NCBI GenBank assembly: GCA_963773605.1
Contig: CAVZBT010000010.1
Span: 434,001-498,000, forward strand
Origin: CAVZBT01 sp963773605
Lineage (GTDB): Bacteria; Acidobacteriota; UBA6911
Reading direction: 5' to 3'
Length of the DNA stretch: 64,000 bases
In this document: positions 1-8,540 of the stretch, in pieces
Layout of the letters: each line of letters opens with the position of its first letter
How positions within the stretch are numbered: position 1 is the stretch's first letter
Notes under the pieces: generated by a model
Seen by the model: only the letters and a program-made list of their open reading frames with translations
The model's database searches: none
Told to the model about the DNA's origin: nothing
Translations under genes and position numbers: made by a program

Positions 1-198
1 GGCGTCGAGGAGGAGGCATACCTCTACAAGCTCGGCGCCGCCCCGATTCCGGGTAAGGCCGCGCTGCTGGTTCCGGATATCTCGCGGTTGCGGATTCCCT
101 CATCCGGCGAGGGGTTCTGGATTCACGCGGCAGACCGCGAGCTGCACCTGCACATCGAGGATTCCTCGGCGGCCAGCGAATTCGTCCTGATGAGGTAG
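1..198 (+). CDS. C-terminal end of an unidentified protein (partial)
   Basis: An open frame enters from the window edge and ends at TAG 196-198, giving 65 residues with no start. The visible part is mixed hydrophobic and charged (LRIPSSGEGFWIHAADRELH, ending in FVLMR) and has no membrane segment or motif I recognise. It cannot be assigned without the upstream sequence. A 112-nt gap separates it from the next gene on the same strand. Confidence 0.6.
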   Translation, partial: GVEEEAYLYKLGAAPIPGKAALLVPDISRLRIPSSGEGFWIHAADRELHLHIEDSSAASEFVLMR

Positions 199-310
199 CG
201 TCCGATCACCGGCTTTGTTGCGCCGGATTCCGCTGGGAATCCAGTTGCGCACCCGGAAACCGGACGATAGTCTGCTCGTGGCCGTAGTCACGCATTTGGA
301 GTTCCTCGCC

Positions 311-1363
311 ATGAGACTCGGGTTCTTCTCCCTGTTTGCGTCCGTGCTGCTGTCTGCCTGCAATGCCTGGGCGGACCAGGTGACACTCAATAACGGGGAC
401 CGGATTACAGGTAAGGTGGTAAAAAAGGACCAAGGCTCCGTGACATTCAAGAGCGACGTCTTTGGTTCCGTTACGATCCCATGGTCTTCCGTGGCCCAGT
501 TGGCTTCCGACGCCCCTGTCACGGTGGTGCTTTCGGATGGCAAAGCCGTCGTCGGCAAACTGGCCACCGCCGACGGCGTGCTTCAGGTCACCACGGCAAC
601 CGCGACGGAGTCTGCCGTGCTCAGCGAGATTACTGCGATACGCGATGCCTCGGAGCAGCGGTCATTCGAGCGGCTCCAAAACCCGAGTGTGTTGAACCTG
701 TGGGCCGGCCGCGCCGACGTGGGGCTCAGCATCGCCTCCGGCAACTCGCAGACGACCACTTCGACGGTTTCGCTCGTGGCCACCCGGCAGACGCGCAGCG
801 ACAAGGCCGGCATCCATTTCACCCAGATCTATGCGCACGGCAAGAACGCCCAGGGGGTCAAGGTTACGTCGGCCAATGCCGCCCGCGGCGGATGGGCGTA
901 TGACCGCAAGGTGAACTCGCGCATGTTCCTGAACCTGCTGAACGACTATGAATACGATGCGTTCCAGGATCTCGACCTGCGTTTCGTCGCCGGAGGGGGC
1001 GCGGGATATTCCGCCCTGAGACGCGAGAGAATGCAGCTCGACCTCGTGGCAGGCGCAGACTACAACCGCGAGAAATACGGTGCGCCCCTGATACGCCACT
1101 CGGGCGAGGCGTACTGGGGGGACAGCCTGTCGGCAAAGGTGTCACGCACGACCTCCCTGACCCAGTCCTTCAGGATGTTCAACAACCTGACCCAGGGAGG
1201 CCATTACCGCATGAATTTCGATGCGGGCACCGCGACACAGCTGTTGAGATGGCTTGGCTGGCACGTGACCGTGAGCGACAGGTATTCGAGCGGTCCCCTG
1301 GCCGGACGCAAGAGGAACGATGTGCTGCTGACGACCGGTTTGCGTATAAACTTTGCACGATGA
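311..1363 (+). CDS. DUF481 family outer-membrane protein with N-terminal Sm-like segment
   Basis: Starts at ATG 311, which opens a clear signal peptide (RLGFFSLFASVLLSACNAWA, cut expected before DQVTL), giving 350 residues. The first about 70 mature residues (VTLNNGDRITGKVVKKDQGS) form a small beta-rich domain typical of such exported proteins. The rest matches the DUF481/YdiY pattern: salt-induced outer-membrane beta-barrel-like proteins with alternating strands such as GRADVGLSIASGNSQTTTST and a terminal aromatic/charged strand (LRINFAR). The substrate is unknown. An upstream in-frame start at 215 would precede the signal peptide and is less likely. The family call is from remembered consensus. 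Confidence 0.8.
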   Translation: MRLGFFSLFASVLLSACNAWADQVTLNNGDRITGKVVKKDQGSVTFKSDVFGSVTIPWSSVAQLASDAPVTVVLSDGKAVVGKLATADGVLQVTTATATESAVLSEITAIRDASEQRSFERLQNPSVLNLWAGRADVGLSIASGNSQTTTSTVSLVATRQTRSDKAGIHFTQIYAHGKNAQGVKVTSANAARGGWAYDRKVNSRMFLNLLNDYEYDAFQDLDLRFVAGGGAGYSALRRERMQLDLVAGADYNREKYGAPLIRHSGEAYWGDSLSAKVSRTTSLTQSFRMFNNLTQGGHYRMNFDAGTATQLLRWLGWHVTVSDRYSSGPLAGRKRNDVLLTTGLRINFAR

Positions 1364-1418
1364 CGACGGGCCCCGGGCCGATCCCGGCGCCGGAACCCAA
1401 CTCAGGAGAAAACTCGGC

Positions 1419-1763
1419 ATGGACAACGTCAAGAAGGCTCACGAAGATCGCTGGTTCATCGAAAAGGACCGGGAACTCATCGCCAAGCTGAAGGCGGAGC
1501 GGGAGCGACGGATCAGGGAAGAGGAGGCGAAGGAAGCCCAGAAACAACGCGACCGTCTCAGGGAGACGCACTGGATGTGTTGCCCGAAGTGCGGCCACGC
1601 GATGAAAGAAAGGACCCTGCGGGACGTGAAGGTGGATGTATGCACCCTGTGCGAAGGAGTCTACTTTGATCGCGGCGAGCTGGAAGACCTGATGCTGGCT
1701 CATCAGGCATCCGACCGGGCGGGGTTCTTCCGGCGCCTGATGGGGCTTGGCTCCGAACCGTGA
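1419..1763 (+). CDS. Zinc-ribbon (zf-TFIIB-like) protein with charged coiled N-terminus
   Basis: ATG 1419 is preceded by AGGAGA (about 1404-1409), so this start is preferred; the protein has 114 residues. Residues about 1-50 are strongly charged and helical (KLKAERERRIREEEAKEAQK). A CPKCGHAM ... VCTLCEGVYFDRGELEDL segment follows. The two CxxC pairs and the GVYFDRGEL signature match the zf-TFIIB/YjdM-type zinc ribbon found in small bacterial proteins of unknown role. It is probably cytosolic. It lies 55 nt after the DUF481 gene on the same strand. Confidence 0.8.
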   Translation: MDNVKKAHEDRWFIEKDRELIAKLKAERERRIREEEAKEAQKQRDRLRETHWMCCPKCGHAMKERTLRDVKVDVCTLCEGVYFDRGELEDLMLAHQASDRAGFFRRLMGLGSEP

Positions 1764-1799
1764 GGTCGGCTCCTCAAACACACCCGGAGGCGCGAGGGA

Positions 1800-2777
1800 T
1801 CAAGAAGGCGTGGGGGGTCGCTTGGGGAACAGCAGCGACAGCGCAATCGATGCGGCAATGATCCCGCTGATGATTGCGAGCGAGACGCCGATCGGGAACT
1901 TTCCACCGAACAGGTCGTTGAGCCACGCCATCTTCAGTCCGACAAAGACCAGGACGAGGGCCAGTCCGTATTTCAGCATGTGAAACGACTCGACCGCCCC
2001 CGCCAGCAGGAAGTACATCGCCCGCAGTCCCAGGATCGCGAAGATATTCGAGGTATAAACGATCAGCGGCTCGGCCGTGATGGCGAAGATTGCGGGAACG
2101 GAATCCACGGCAAACACCACGTCCGTGAGCTCGAGAAACACCAGGGCCAGGAACAGCGGCGTCGCATGCGTCACCGTGCCGACGCGGACGAAGAACTTCT
2201 GTCCGTGAAGTTCGGGGGTGACGGGCATCATGCGGCGGAAGAGACGGATCACCGGGTTACGTTCCGGTTGCAGCGGTTTTTCCGATGCGAAGAGCATCTT
2301 GATCCCGGTCAGGATCAGGAATCCGCCGAACGCCAGCAGCACCCAGTGGTACTTCAGGAGCGCCGCCCCGAGCGCGATGAAGACGGCCCGGAAAATCAGG
2401 GCCCCGATGATGCCGAAGAAGAGAACGCGGTGCTGGTAGCGGGCGGGGATCGAAAAAAATCCGAACACGACGACGAACACGAAGATGTTGTCGACCGAAA
2501 GCGCCTTCTCGATGATGTAGCCGGTAAGGAACTCCAGGCCGACGGCGCGGGCGCTTTCCGCCGCGAATTTTGCCTGGGCATAGCGGTACAGCCCGTAGTT
2601 GAACGTCAGGGCGAGGGCAATCCACACCACGCTCCAGATCGCCGCCTCGCGGAACGAGACCCGGTGCGCCGTCCGGTGGAACACTCCGAGATCCACCGCG
2701 AGCAGAGCCAGCACAAAGAGCGTGAATACCGCGTAGAACCACCAGTACTCGGAGAAGGGGAACAGTGTCACATTCAA
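1800..2777 (-). CDS. TerC/Alx family integral membrane protein
   Basis: About 325 residues with seven to nine hydrophobic segments, e.g. YAVFTLFVLALLAVDLGVFH, and the TerC-family cores SVDNIFVFVVVFGFF and LELTDVVFAVDSVPAIFAIT, whose membrane aspartates are typical of the family. TerC/Alx proteins are linked to tellurite resistance and to manganese export or metal-loaded secretion. The start is uncertain. TTG 2777 has GAGGA 11 nt upstream; GTG 2771 is the alternative. The longer open frame overlaps the esterase gene and is not protein-like there. The C-terminus is short and proline-rich (FPKRPPTPS). Confidence 0.85.
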   Translation of the reverse strand: MNVTLFPFSEYWWFYAVFTLFVLALLAVDLGVFHRTAHRVSFREAAIWSVVWIALALTFNYGLYRYAQAKFAAESARAVGLEFLTGYIIEKALSVDNIFVFVVVFGFFSIPARYQHRVLFFGIIGALIFRAVFIALGAALLKYHWVLLAFGGFLILTGIKMLFASEKPLQPERNPVIRLFRRMMPVTPELHGQKFFVRVGTVTHATPLFLALVFLELTDVVFAVDSVPAIFAITAEPLIVYTSNIFAILGLRAMYFLLAGAVESFHMLKYGLALVLVFVGLKMAWLNDLFGGKFPIGVSLAIISGIIAASIALSLLFPKRPPTPS

Positions 2778-2827
2778 GGTGGATGAGGTCCTCGCAAAAT
2801 TCGGAGTGGAACTAAGAGCGGGCGCGG

Positions 2828-3739
2828 CTACCGGTTGAAGTTCTCGCCGATAAACTTCAGCCCCGCGGTGATGCCCGAACGCCAGTAGGCCCAGCTGTGG
2901 TCGCCGTCCCGGACCCTGTATTCGTGGGGCACCCCCAGGTCGCGCATGAGCACGTGCAGGGCGGAGTTGCCCTTGTACAGGAAGTCGTCGTCGCCGCAGT
3001 CGAGATACCACCTCACCGTCTTCAGGGTTTCCAGGGGTACTTTCTTCACCAGGTCCAGGGGGCTATAGGTGCGCCAGTGTGGAACGAGCCGGCCCTGCCC
3101 CTCGAGCTTCGTGCCAAACAAGGTGCCGAACAGCCGGTCGTAATCCTTCAGGGCGACAACTTCCGTATCGGTCATGACGCCACTGCTGAAGGCTGCGCAC
3201 GCGGCAAAAAGCTCCGGGTGTCGCATCGCATACATCAGGGAGCCGTACCCGCCCATCGAGAGCCCCGAGATGCCGCGAAATTCCCTTTTCGGCCTGGTGC
3301 GGTAGCTGCGATCGATGAAGGGGATGAATTCCTGCACAAACATGTCTTCATACCGGACCCGTCCGCCGTAGTCGTTGATGTACCATGTGACCCCGCCGTC
3401 GGGCATCACGATGATCATGGGCGGGATCTCACGCGCCTCGATGGCCCGGTCCGCGGCCAGGTTTGCCTCGCCGAACTGGATCCAAGCGCTTTCATCGTCG
3501 GTGAAGCCGTGCAGCAGGTAGACGACGGGATAGCGGCGCGTCGAGGTGTCGTAATCCGGCGGCAGATAAATCGCGTAGTTCACGTCGCGGTTCAGCAGCG
3601 GGCTGCTGAACCGAAGCCCCTCCATCACCCGTCCCTGACCGGCGGGCGCGCCCGGGTTCTCCGGGACAGCGCCGGAATTGACGACGACCAACACCACCAG
3701 ACCGATCGCAGCGGCGGCTCTTTTCACGAACCCCTCCAT
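2828..3739 (-). CDS. Secreted alpha/beta-hydrolase esterase (esterase D/feruloyl esterase-like)
   Basis: 303 residues with an N-terminal export signal (RAAAAIGLVVLVVVNSGAVP). The fold is of the putative-esterase type (PF00756): YPVVYLLHGFTDDESAWIQF holds the oxyanion region, GISGLSMGGYGSLMYA contains the GxSxG nucleophile serine, and GDHSWAYWRSG holds the expected catalytic histidine. Such enzymes cleave carbohydrate or feruloyl esters outside the cytoplasm. The real substrate cannot be read from sequence. The gene ends 50 nt before the TerC start on the same strand, so co-transcription is possible. Confidence 0.85.
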   Translation of the reverse strand: MEGFVKRAAAAIGLVVLVVVNSGAVPENPGAPAGQGRVMEGLRFSSPLLNRDVNYAIYLPPDYDTSTRRYPVVYLLHGFTDDESAWIQFGEANLAADRAIEAREIPPMIIVMPDGGVTWYINDYGGRVRYEDMFVQEFIPFIDRSYRTRPKREFRGISGLSMGGYGSLMYAMRHPELFAACAAFSSGVMTDTEVVALKDYDRLFGTLFGTKLEGQGRLVPHWRTYSPLDLVKKVPLETLKTVRWYLDCGDDDFLYKGNSALHVLMRDLGVPHEYRVRDGDHSWAYWRSGITAGLKFIGENFNR

Positions 3740-3753
3740 CGGATATGGGCAAG

Positions 3754-3759
3754 AGTATA
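3754..3759 (-). promoter_or_regulatory. Possible -10 hexamer of the esterase gene
   Basis: On the minus strand TATACT lies 14 nt before the esterase ATG at 3739. The intervening bases lack a purine-rich ribosome site, so the transcript would have a very short leader. No convincing -35 box is seen. Confidence 0.3.
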
Positions 3760-3856
3760 GATCGGAAATGAGTCCCGGGCGTTCCCATTCTATGGGGTTT
3801 ACTTTCCGGGACGGGGCCGTTAGACTGACCGCTCCCTTCTTACTTGCGGTGGCTTC

Positions 3857-4195
3857 TTGGGCTCATTCAACGACAGGCACAGGCGCTGGGATAGCAGCAC
3901 CATTCCGGACGATCCGGAAGACGACGATTCTTCGGAACTCGCCGGTACCGGGAGCGAAGCCGGGTACCTCCGGTCCCTGATCGACACGCGCGCGCGGGTG
4001 ACGGTCGTGCTGTGCGGCGGCGAGCGTGTCCGGGGGCGGATCCGCTACTATGACCGGGATACCTTCAGCGTGGGGCCGGCGGGCGGCGGGCCGAAGATCT
4101 TCCTGCGCAAAGCCAATGTGAAGTACATCCTTGAAGACGGGGACGGCCCCGTATCGACCCCTCTCCCTTCGAAGACCCCGACACTCGAAAAATAG
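3857..4195 (+). CDS. Sm-like/Hfq-like RNA-binding protein
   Basis: 112 residues from TTG 3857; no ATG/GTG start fits and no clear ribosome site is visible, so the start is uncertain. After an acidic, low-complexity stretch (PDDPEDDDSSELAG) comes an Hfq-length Sm core: YLRSLIDTRARVTVVLCGGE, RVRGRIRYYDRDTFSV and KIFLRKANVKYILED. These match the Hfq pattern of a helix, Sm1 (VTVxLxxGxxxxGxIxxYDxxxxxV) and Sm2 (the KANVKYI position). Canonical Hfq has YKHAIS in Sm2; here it is LRKANVKYI. The role is probably RNA chaperone or Hfq-like. It is divergent from the esterase gene. Confidence 0.6.
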   Translation: MGSFNDRHRRWDSSTIPDDPEDDDSSELAGTGSEAGYLRSLIDTRARVTVVLCGGERVRGRIRYYDRDTFSVGPAGGGPKIFLRKANVKYILEDGDGPVSTPLPSKTPTLEK

Positions 4196-4328
4196 CGCTC
4201 ATTCCCGGCGGAAGCTTGGCGGCGTGGATGTTGGCAGAACGAAGCGCTACTTGCGTTCCGGGTCAGCCTTTGAGCCCCGGTGGTTAAGTACCAACGGCCC
4301 GAAAAGAGGGGGGAAAAGACGAATTAAG

Positions 4329-4374
4329 GCCGTTATTTAGCATCAAATAACGATAAATCATTGTAAATAACGGC
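4329..4374. terminator. AT-rich perfect inverted repeat between convergent genes
   Basis: GCCGTTATTTA (4329-4339) and its exact complement TAAATAACGGC (4364-4374) flank a 24-nt AT-rich loop, followed by TTTACTT. It sits between the Hfq-like gene (plus) and the TonB receptor (minus), whose 3' ends face each other, so a bidirectional terminator is the simplest reading. AAATAACG is also repeated directly inside (about 4345 and 4365). A protein-binding site is possible. Confidence 0.5.
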
Positions 4375-4394
4375 TTTACTTGGGTCCGTCCCCG

Positions 4395-7028
4395 TCACCA
4401 GGCGAGCTGGGCGTGGAAACGGAAGGTGCGACCGTCGTTCAGGGTGTTGGTGATCTGCCCGAAGTTCTGGCTGGCCAGCTCGACCCCCGGCTCGGCGAAC
4501 TGGGGGGTGTTGAACAAGTTCACCGACTCCGCCCTGAGCGTCAGCCGCAGTTCGTGTTTCAGGGCGAAGGAGCGCGACAGCATTGCGTTGACGTTCCGGA
4601 TCGGGCCTTTGCGAAACACGTTTCGGCCGATGTTCCCGCCGTCGCCGGTGGGTGCGATGAATGAAAACGCGGCGCGCGGCAACATCAGGCGCGACGTGTC
4701 CGGGTCCCCGACGGTGCGGCCGAGGAGCGAGAGGTCGACCAGGTTCGGCCGGTCGTTCCCGTTGCCGTCGACGTTACCGTACCCGGGGGCATCGGCCCCG
4801 GTTACGACGGTAAATGGCGTCCCGGATTTCAGCAGCACGATCGCGGACAAGTTCCAGTCACGGGCAATCCCCGACAGCGGTCCAAGGCGGCCGGCAGGCG
4901 GAATCTGGTAGGACCAGTGCCACAGGAACGCGTGCGTCTGGTCGAAGGAACTGGGCCCCTTCATGTCGCGGTGGGTTTCGAACTCCGATTGGCTGCGGCT
5001 GATACGCGAGTCGGCGTCCGCGGCCGTGTTGGTATAGCTGCTCCCGAGATCCAGAGCCTTGCTGAACCAATAGGACGCATCGGTCGTGAAGCGGTGCCAT
5101 GGCCGGAGCACCAGGGACGCGCGGGCCGCGTCGTAGTAGCCGCGCGACCCGTTCAGCACCCAGCGGATCTCCGCGTAGTCGGGGTTGGGGCGCCGGTCGT
5201 TAATCGTCGCCGTAGTCTGGGGTATGCCGGGGACTGCGTGCCCGCGGTTCTGGTACCACATGACAAACAGCTTGTGCGAACGGCTCCCGACGTAGCCCAG
5301 CTGGATCCTCCACGTGGGGCTCCAGTCCGGCTCCCAGCTCGCGTTGTACTGGTGCGAATAGGGGGACGCCAGTTCCGGGTCGAGAAGATACAGGTTGCCC
5401 AGCGTTCTGGGTGGCTTGCCGCCGCCGACGGCGGAAGTGAGCGGATCGATGAGGTTCGGGGCCATCGCGACCAGTTTCACGCTTCCTGGCGGGCTGAAGC
5501 GCACCTGGCCGTACGTCACCGGGAAAATCTCGCCGTACTGCAAGCCATAGCCGGCGCGCAGAACGCCGAGGCCGCCTGGCAGGCGATAGGCGAGCCCGAA
5601 CTGCGGCGCCGCGTTGTTGCAGTCGCAGCCGTAAGGGATCGCGTTCAGACCGTTGACCTCGTTCGGCCGCAGGACCGGCTGGTAGCGGACCCCGTAACTG
5701 AGGGTCATCCGGTCGGCGACTCTCCACACGTCTCCCAGGAAGAACTGAAGGTCCGAGCCGCGGAAACCCCGGGACACGTTTCCGACCGAGATGATGTACA
5801 TCGAGGTGATGCCCAGCCGAAGATTCGTAATCCCGCTGCGGCCGAAATCGTTAGCGAAGGAATAGAAACCGCGGTGCGTGTCCGATTCGATGCCGTTGAA
5901 CTGGCGCCGCACGAAGCCGACCCCGGTATACCACGAGTGGTGCCCCGCGGTGGCGCGCAGCTGGCCGGCGTAGCGGAAGAGGTTTTGCACGCGGTCGATC
6001 GGGATGCTCCCCTGCGGTCCCAGGGTCTCGAGGCCCGAGGTGGAAACCATCGGGCCGACGGCGTTCGGTTCCGGGCGCAGGTACGATCGGATCCTGTCAA
6101 AACCAAGTGTGGCTTCGCTCACGGTCGACGGGCTCCACTGCCGGGTCCAGAGTATGCGGGTCTTGTGGGCGCGGGTGTCCGTGTCCGGGTTCTGGCCGGC
6201 GACGAACTGGAAGGCGTCGACGCTCTGGGTGACCTGGGCATAATCGAGCGCCAGCCGGTCGCGCGCGTTGAACTCGTGATCGAGGCGCGCGCGGGCGTTG
6301 TTGCTGTCGATCATTTGCGGGGCATTGGTGTTGAGAGCCCGTGGGTTGACGTCGGTGCGGTTGGGGACCTCCGCCGGATACGCCGACAGGAACCGTTCCA
6401 CCAGGGCGCGGGCCGCAGGGTCCGTGGTCAGTGCCGTGCGCTCGTCGGCCCGGGGGACCAGCACGTTGCCGTTGACGCTGCCGCGCTGCTTGTTCTGGCC
6501 GGCTTCGAGGAACAATTGGGTGCGCGACCCTGCCGGTATGCCCGCCGAGAAACCGTAGTCGTTGTCCCGCGCCGGTTTTACGCGCCCGACCTGGAAGAAA
6601 GCCCTCGCGCTGGTGATCGAATTGAGGTGGGCGCCATAGGCGGTGCCATGGAAACCGCGCCGTAGCGACGCGGCGGCGGCAAGCAGCGACGTGGGCGCAT
6701 TGCCGAACTCCGCCCCGAAATAGCTGCTCGAGACCCGGAATTCCTGGACGATAGTCGCCGTCGTGCCGAGCCTGACGTTGAGTTCCTTCAGGGCGTTATT
6801 GTCCACGAGGTTGAACTGGATGTTCTCGTTGCGCCGGCTCTCGCCCGAATTCGTGTCCGTCTTGCCGAGCAGGTTCAGCTCGATGCGCCGGTTCGACTCG
6901 GGAGCTTTCGGTTCCCCGCTCTGCTTCGGAGGCTCGTCCTTCAGCGGCCCGGACGCCGTTTGTGCGGCCGCACCCGAAACGAAGACGACGCCCGCGAGGA
7001 TCCCGCGCAGAAGTTTCCCGTACATCAT
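4395..7028 (-). CDS. TonB-dependent receptor, Oar-like, without N-terminal carboxypeptidase-like domain
   Basis: About 877 residues. ATG 7028 (MMYGKLLRGILAGVVFVSGA) is preferred over 7040 because GGGAG lies just upstream of it. After a signal peptide and a short polar linker comes a degenerate plug region (VQEFRVSSSYFGAEFG) and a long outer-membrane barrel with alternating aromatic strands, ending in FRFHAQLAW. The HAFLWHWSYQIP and NLSAIVLLKSGTPFTVVTG stretches are typical of acidobacterial TonB receptors. Those are usually 1000-1200 residues with an N-terminal CarboxypepD_reg domain, which is missing here. It probably imports a large nutrient; the ligand is unknown. Confidence 0.85.
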   Translation of the reverse strand: MMYGKLLRGILAGVVFVSGAAAQTASGPLKDEPPKQSGEPKAPESNRRIELNLLGKTDTNSGESRRNENIQFNLVDNNALKELNVRLGTTATIVQEFRVSSSYFGAEFGNAPTSLLAAAASLRRGFHGTAYGAHLNSITSARAFFQVGRVKPARDNDYGFSAGIPAGSRTQLFLEAGQNKQRGSVNGNVLVPRADERTALTTDPAARALVERFLSAYPAEVPNRTDVNPRALNTNAPQMIDSNNARARLDHEFNARDRLALDYAQVTQSVDAFQFVAGQNPDTDTRAHKTRILWTRQWSPSTVSEATLGFDRIRSYLRPEPNAVGPMVSTSGLETLGPQGSIPIDRVQNLFRYAGQLRATAGHHSWYTGVGFVRRQFNGIESDTHRGFYSFANDFGRSGITNLRLGITSMYIISVGNVSRGFRGSDLQFFLGDVWRVADRMTLSYGVRYQPVLRPNEVNGLNAIPYGCDCNNAAPQFGLAYRLPGGLGVLRAGYGLQYGEIFPVTYGQVRFSPPGSVKLVAMAPNLIDPLTSAVGGGKPPRTLGNLYLLDPELASPYSHQYNASWEPDWSPTWRIQLGYVGSRSHKLFVMWYQNRGHAVPGIPQTTATINDRRPNPDYAEIRWVLNGSRGYYDAARASLVLRPWHRFTTDASYWFSKALDLGSSYTNTAADADSRISRSQSEFETHRDMKGPSSFDQTHAFLWHWSYQIPPAGRLGPLSGIARDWNLSAIVLLKSGTPFTVVTGADAPGYGNVDGNGNDRPNLVDLSLLGRTVGDPDTSRLMLPRAAFSFIAPTGDGGNIGRNVFRKGPIRNVNAMLSRSFALKHELRLTLRAESVNLFNTPQFAEPGVELASQNFGQITNTLNDGRTFRFHAQLAW

Positions 7029-7056
7029 GCTTACTCCCATCGAAGTGCTCGGGCCT

Positions 7057-7062
7057 GATTAT
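7057..7062 (-). promoter_or_regulatory. Possible -10 box (TATAAT) of the TonB receptor gene
   Basis: A consensus TATAAT on the minus strand sits 28 nt before ATG 7028, inside the AT-rich GATATATAATC. No good -35 match occurs 16-18 nt upstream, where the region runs into a GC-rich repeat. Confidence 0.4.
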
Positions 7063-7084
7063 ATATCGTGTGGGCCGCTTCGCA

Positions 7085-7185
7085 GTGGGCCGCGTCGGCT
7101 CGCCGCGGCCCTGCATCCCGCTGAACGGGTGGATTTGCCGGTAGCCCTCTGCTGAAGCTCATTCGGGGCGGGGCGTGGGCGATGT
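7085..7185. repeat. GC-rich intergenic repeat, family 2, copy a
   Basis: Positions 7085-7111 are identical over 27 nt to 44848-44874 and begin GTGGGCCGCGTCGGCTCGCC. After this come GTGGATTT and a tail AGCTCATTCGGGGCGGGG, also shared in modified form with the copies near 16.8 kb and 44.9 kb. The 5' part folds back on itself (GGGCCGCG...CGCGGCCC). The remaining 7186-7367 up to the next gene holds nothing I can assign. Confidence 0.7.
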
Positions 7186-7367
7186 CGGCCATGGTGGAGG
7201 TCGTGTTCGGGGTGTGGCCGGCCGTAAAGGCGGCTGAATGGATCCCGTCGAGGCGCTGCGTTACGAGTAGACGGCGCCGCGGCCCAGGGGGCCTGCCACG
7301 GCGAAAGCCGAGCCCGGGGTCGCGTGCTCAAAAACTACAGGACGTGTGTCGCCCCTCCAGCCCCGGG

Positions 7368-8525
7368 TCAGCGCAGGATGCCCCGCAGCTGGGGCTCGAG
7401 TTGCAGGAGGATGCGGGGCAGCACCAGGGCGATAGGGAGCGCGAACAGCGGCTTTTGGTCGCGCGCCGCGACGAGCCCGAGCAGGAGCAGCAACGGCGAC
7501 ATCGTGCGACCGAACTCGTATGCGCCCCCCCAGATGTCCTCTTTCCCCAGCCACACGGCGCCAAACGCGAAACCGTAGGCGCACATCTCGATGAGCCCCG
7601 TCCGGCGCGTCCACGCCAGCTTCAGCGTCCACAGGAGGCCTGCCCAGACGCCGATCAGCGCCGTGTAGTCGAGCAGCGCGGCGGCGGCGACCCATCTGCC
7701 GGTCATCGCATACGGGAACGGGTGGAGGGTGCGGTGCAGGATCCCGGCCAGCGGCCACGACAGCCATGAGGTTCCGTCCCGCGTCGTGTGCCAGGACACG
7801 AACGCCGCCCACGCGAGGAACGGGAGGCTCGCCGCGAGCGTCAGGCCGAACTGCTTCCAGCGCTGTTTGCCGGCGTCGACCCAAGCCTGGCCCGCGACCA
7901 TGCACGCGCCGGTCTCGCGCGCAAGGGGGCTGAGCGCAAGAAGGACGAGGGCGAGGGCGCGATGCCCCGTCGTCGAATAGAGGACGACCCCAACGGTCAG
8001 CGCGCACAGGGCGGTGTCGATCGTCAGCCGGTCCATCGACACGAGCACGGCGGGAATCGCCGGGAACAGCAGGCCCCATGCGGCCCCGTTCCGGTGCACG
8101 GCACAGAACCGGGCGAGCCAGTAGGTCCCGGCCCAGACAAACAGCAGGTTCACCGCGATGAACGCGGCATGGATGCGCGCATCGGAGCCGCCGGCCGCCA
8201 GGTAGGCCAGGGCCGGTGTGAGGATCCGGCGCCAGCGCAGGCTTGGGTTGTCGACAAACCGGCTGAAGCCGCGCGCGAACCAGGGGTCATGCGCGATCAA
8301 GTGGTAAAAGGTGCCGTCGTAACCCGGGTCGTTGAGGAAAACCCGGTCGTTTTCCGACGACAGTTCCGGCGGGAGCGGCCACAGGTCGCCGATGCGGAAG
8401 AGGGCGCTCCAGTTCCCCCCGTAGTTGAAGTGGACCGTGGCCGCCTGCCAGCCCAGGACCAGGGCCGCTGCCAGGCACGCCACCGCGAGCGGATTGTTCA
8501 TACGGGACAGGAGAGTCTCTCGCAT
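7368..8525 (-). CDS. Polytopic membrane protein of unknown function
   Basis: 385 residues with about nine or ten hydrophobic helices (PLAVACLAAALVLGWQAATV; AAFIAVNLLFVWAGTYWLA; ALALVLLALSPLA). A periplasmic-type loop near residues 60-90 reads NDPGYDGTFYHLIAHDPWFA; the DPGYDGxxY pattern recurs in exported-glycan and mannosyltransferase-like membrane proteins, so a lipid-linked glycosyltransferase relative is conceivable but unproven. The start may be ATG 8525 or ATG 8501; neither has a good ribosome site. Stop-to-start spacing of 15 nt to the upstream gene suggests one transcript. Confidence 0.65.
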   Translation of the reverse strand: MRETLLSRMNNPLAVACLAAALVLGWQAATVHFNYGGNWSALFRIGDLWPLPPELSSENDRVFLNDPGYDGTFYHLIAHDPWFARGFSRFVDNPSLRWRRILTPALAYLAAGGSDARIHAAFIAVNLLFVWAGTYWLARFCAVHRNGAAWGLLFPAIPAVLVSMDRLTIDTALCALTVGVVLYSTTGHRALALVLLALSPLARETGACMVAGQAWVDAGKQRWKQFGLTLAASLPFLAWAAFVSWHTTRDGTSWLSWPLAGILHRTLHPFPYAMTGRWVAAAALLDYTALIGVWAGLLWTLKLAWTRRTGLIEMCAYGFAFGAVWLGKEDIWGGAYEFGRTMSPLLLLLGLVAARDQKPLFALPIALVLPRILLQLEPQLRGILR

Positions 8526-8540
8526 ATTACCGCGGGTAGT

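Noticed and set aside
337..372. Lipoprotein signal in the DUF481 protein (LLSAC)
   Set aside because: A better signal peptidase I site (AWA before DQ) follows, and barrels of this family are not lipoproteins.
4917..6665. 582-codon open frame on the plus strand
   Set aside because: Antisense to the TonB receptor; composition is Arg/Ala/Gly-rich with no motif, a result of high GC third positions.
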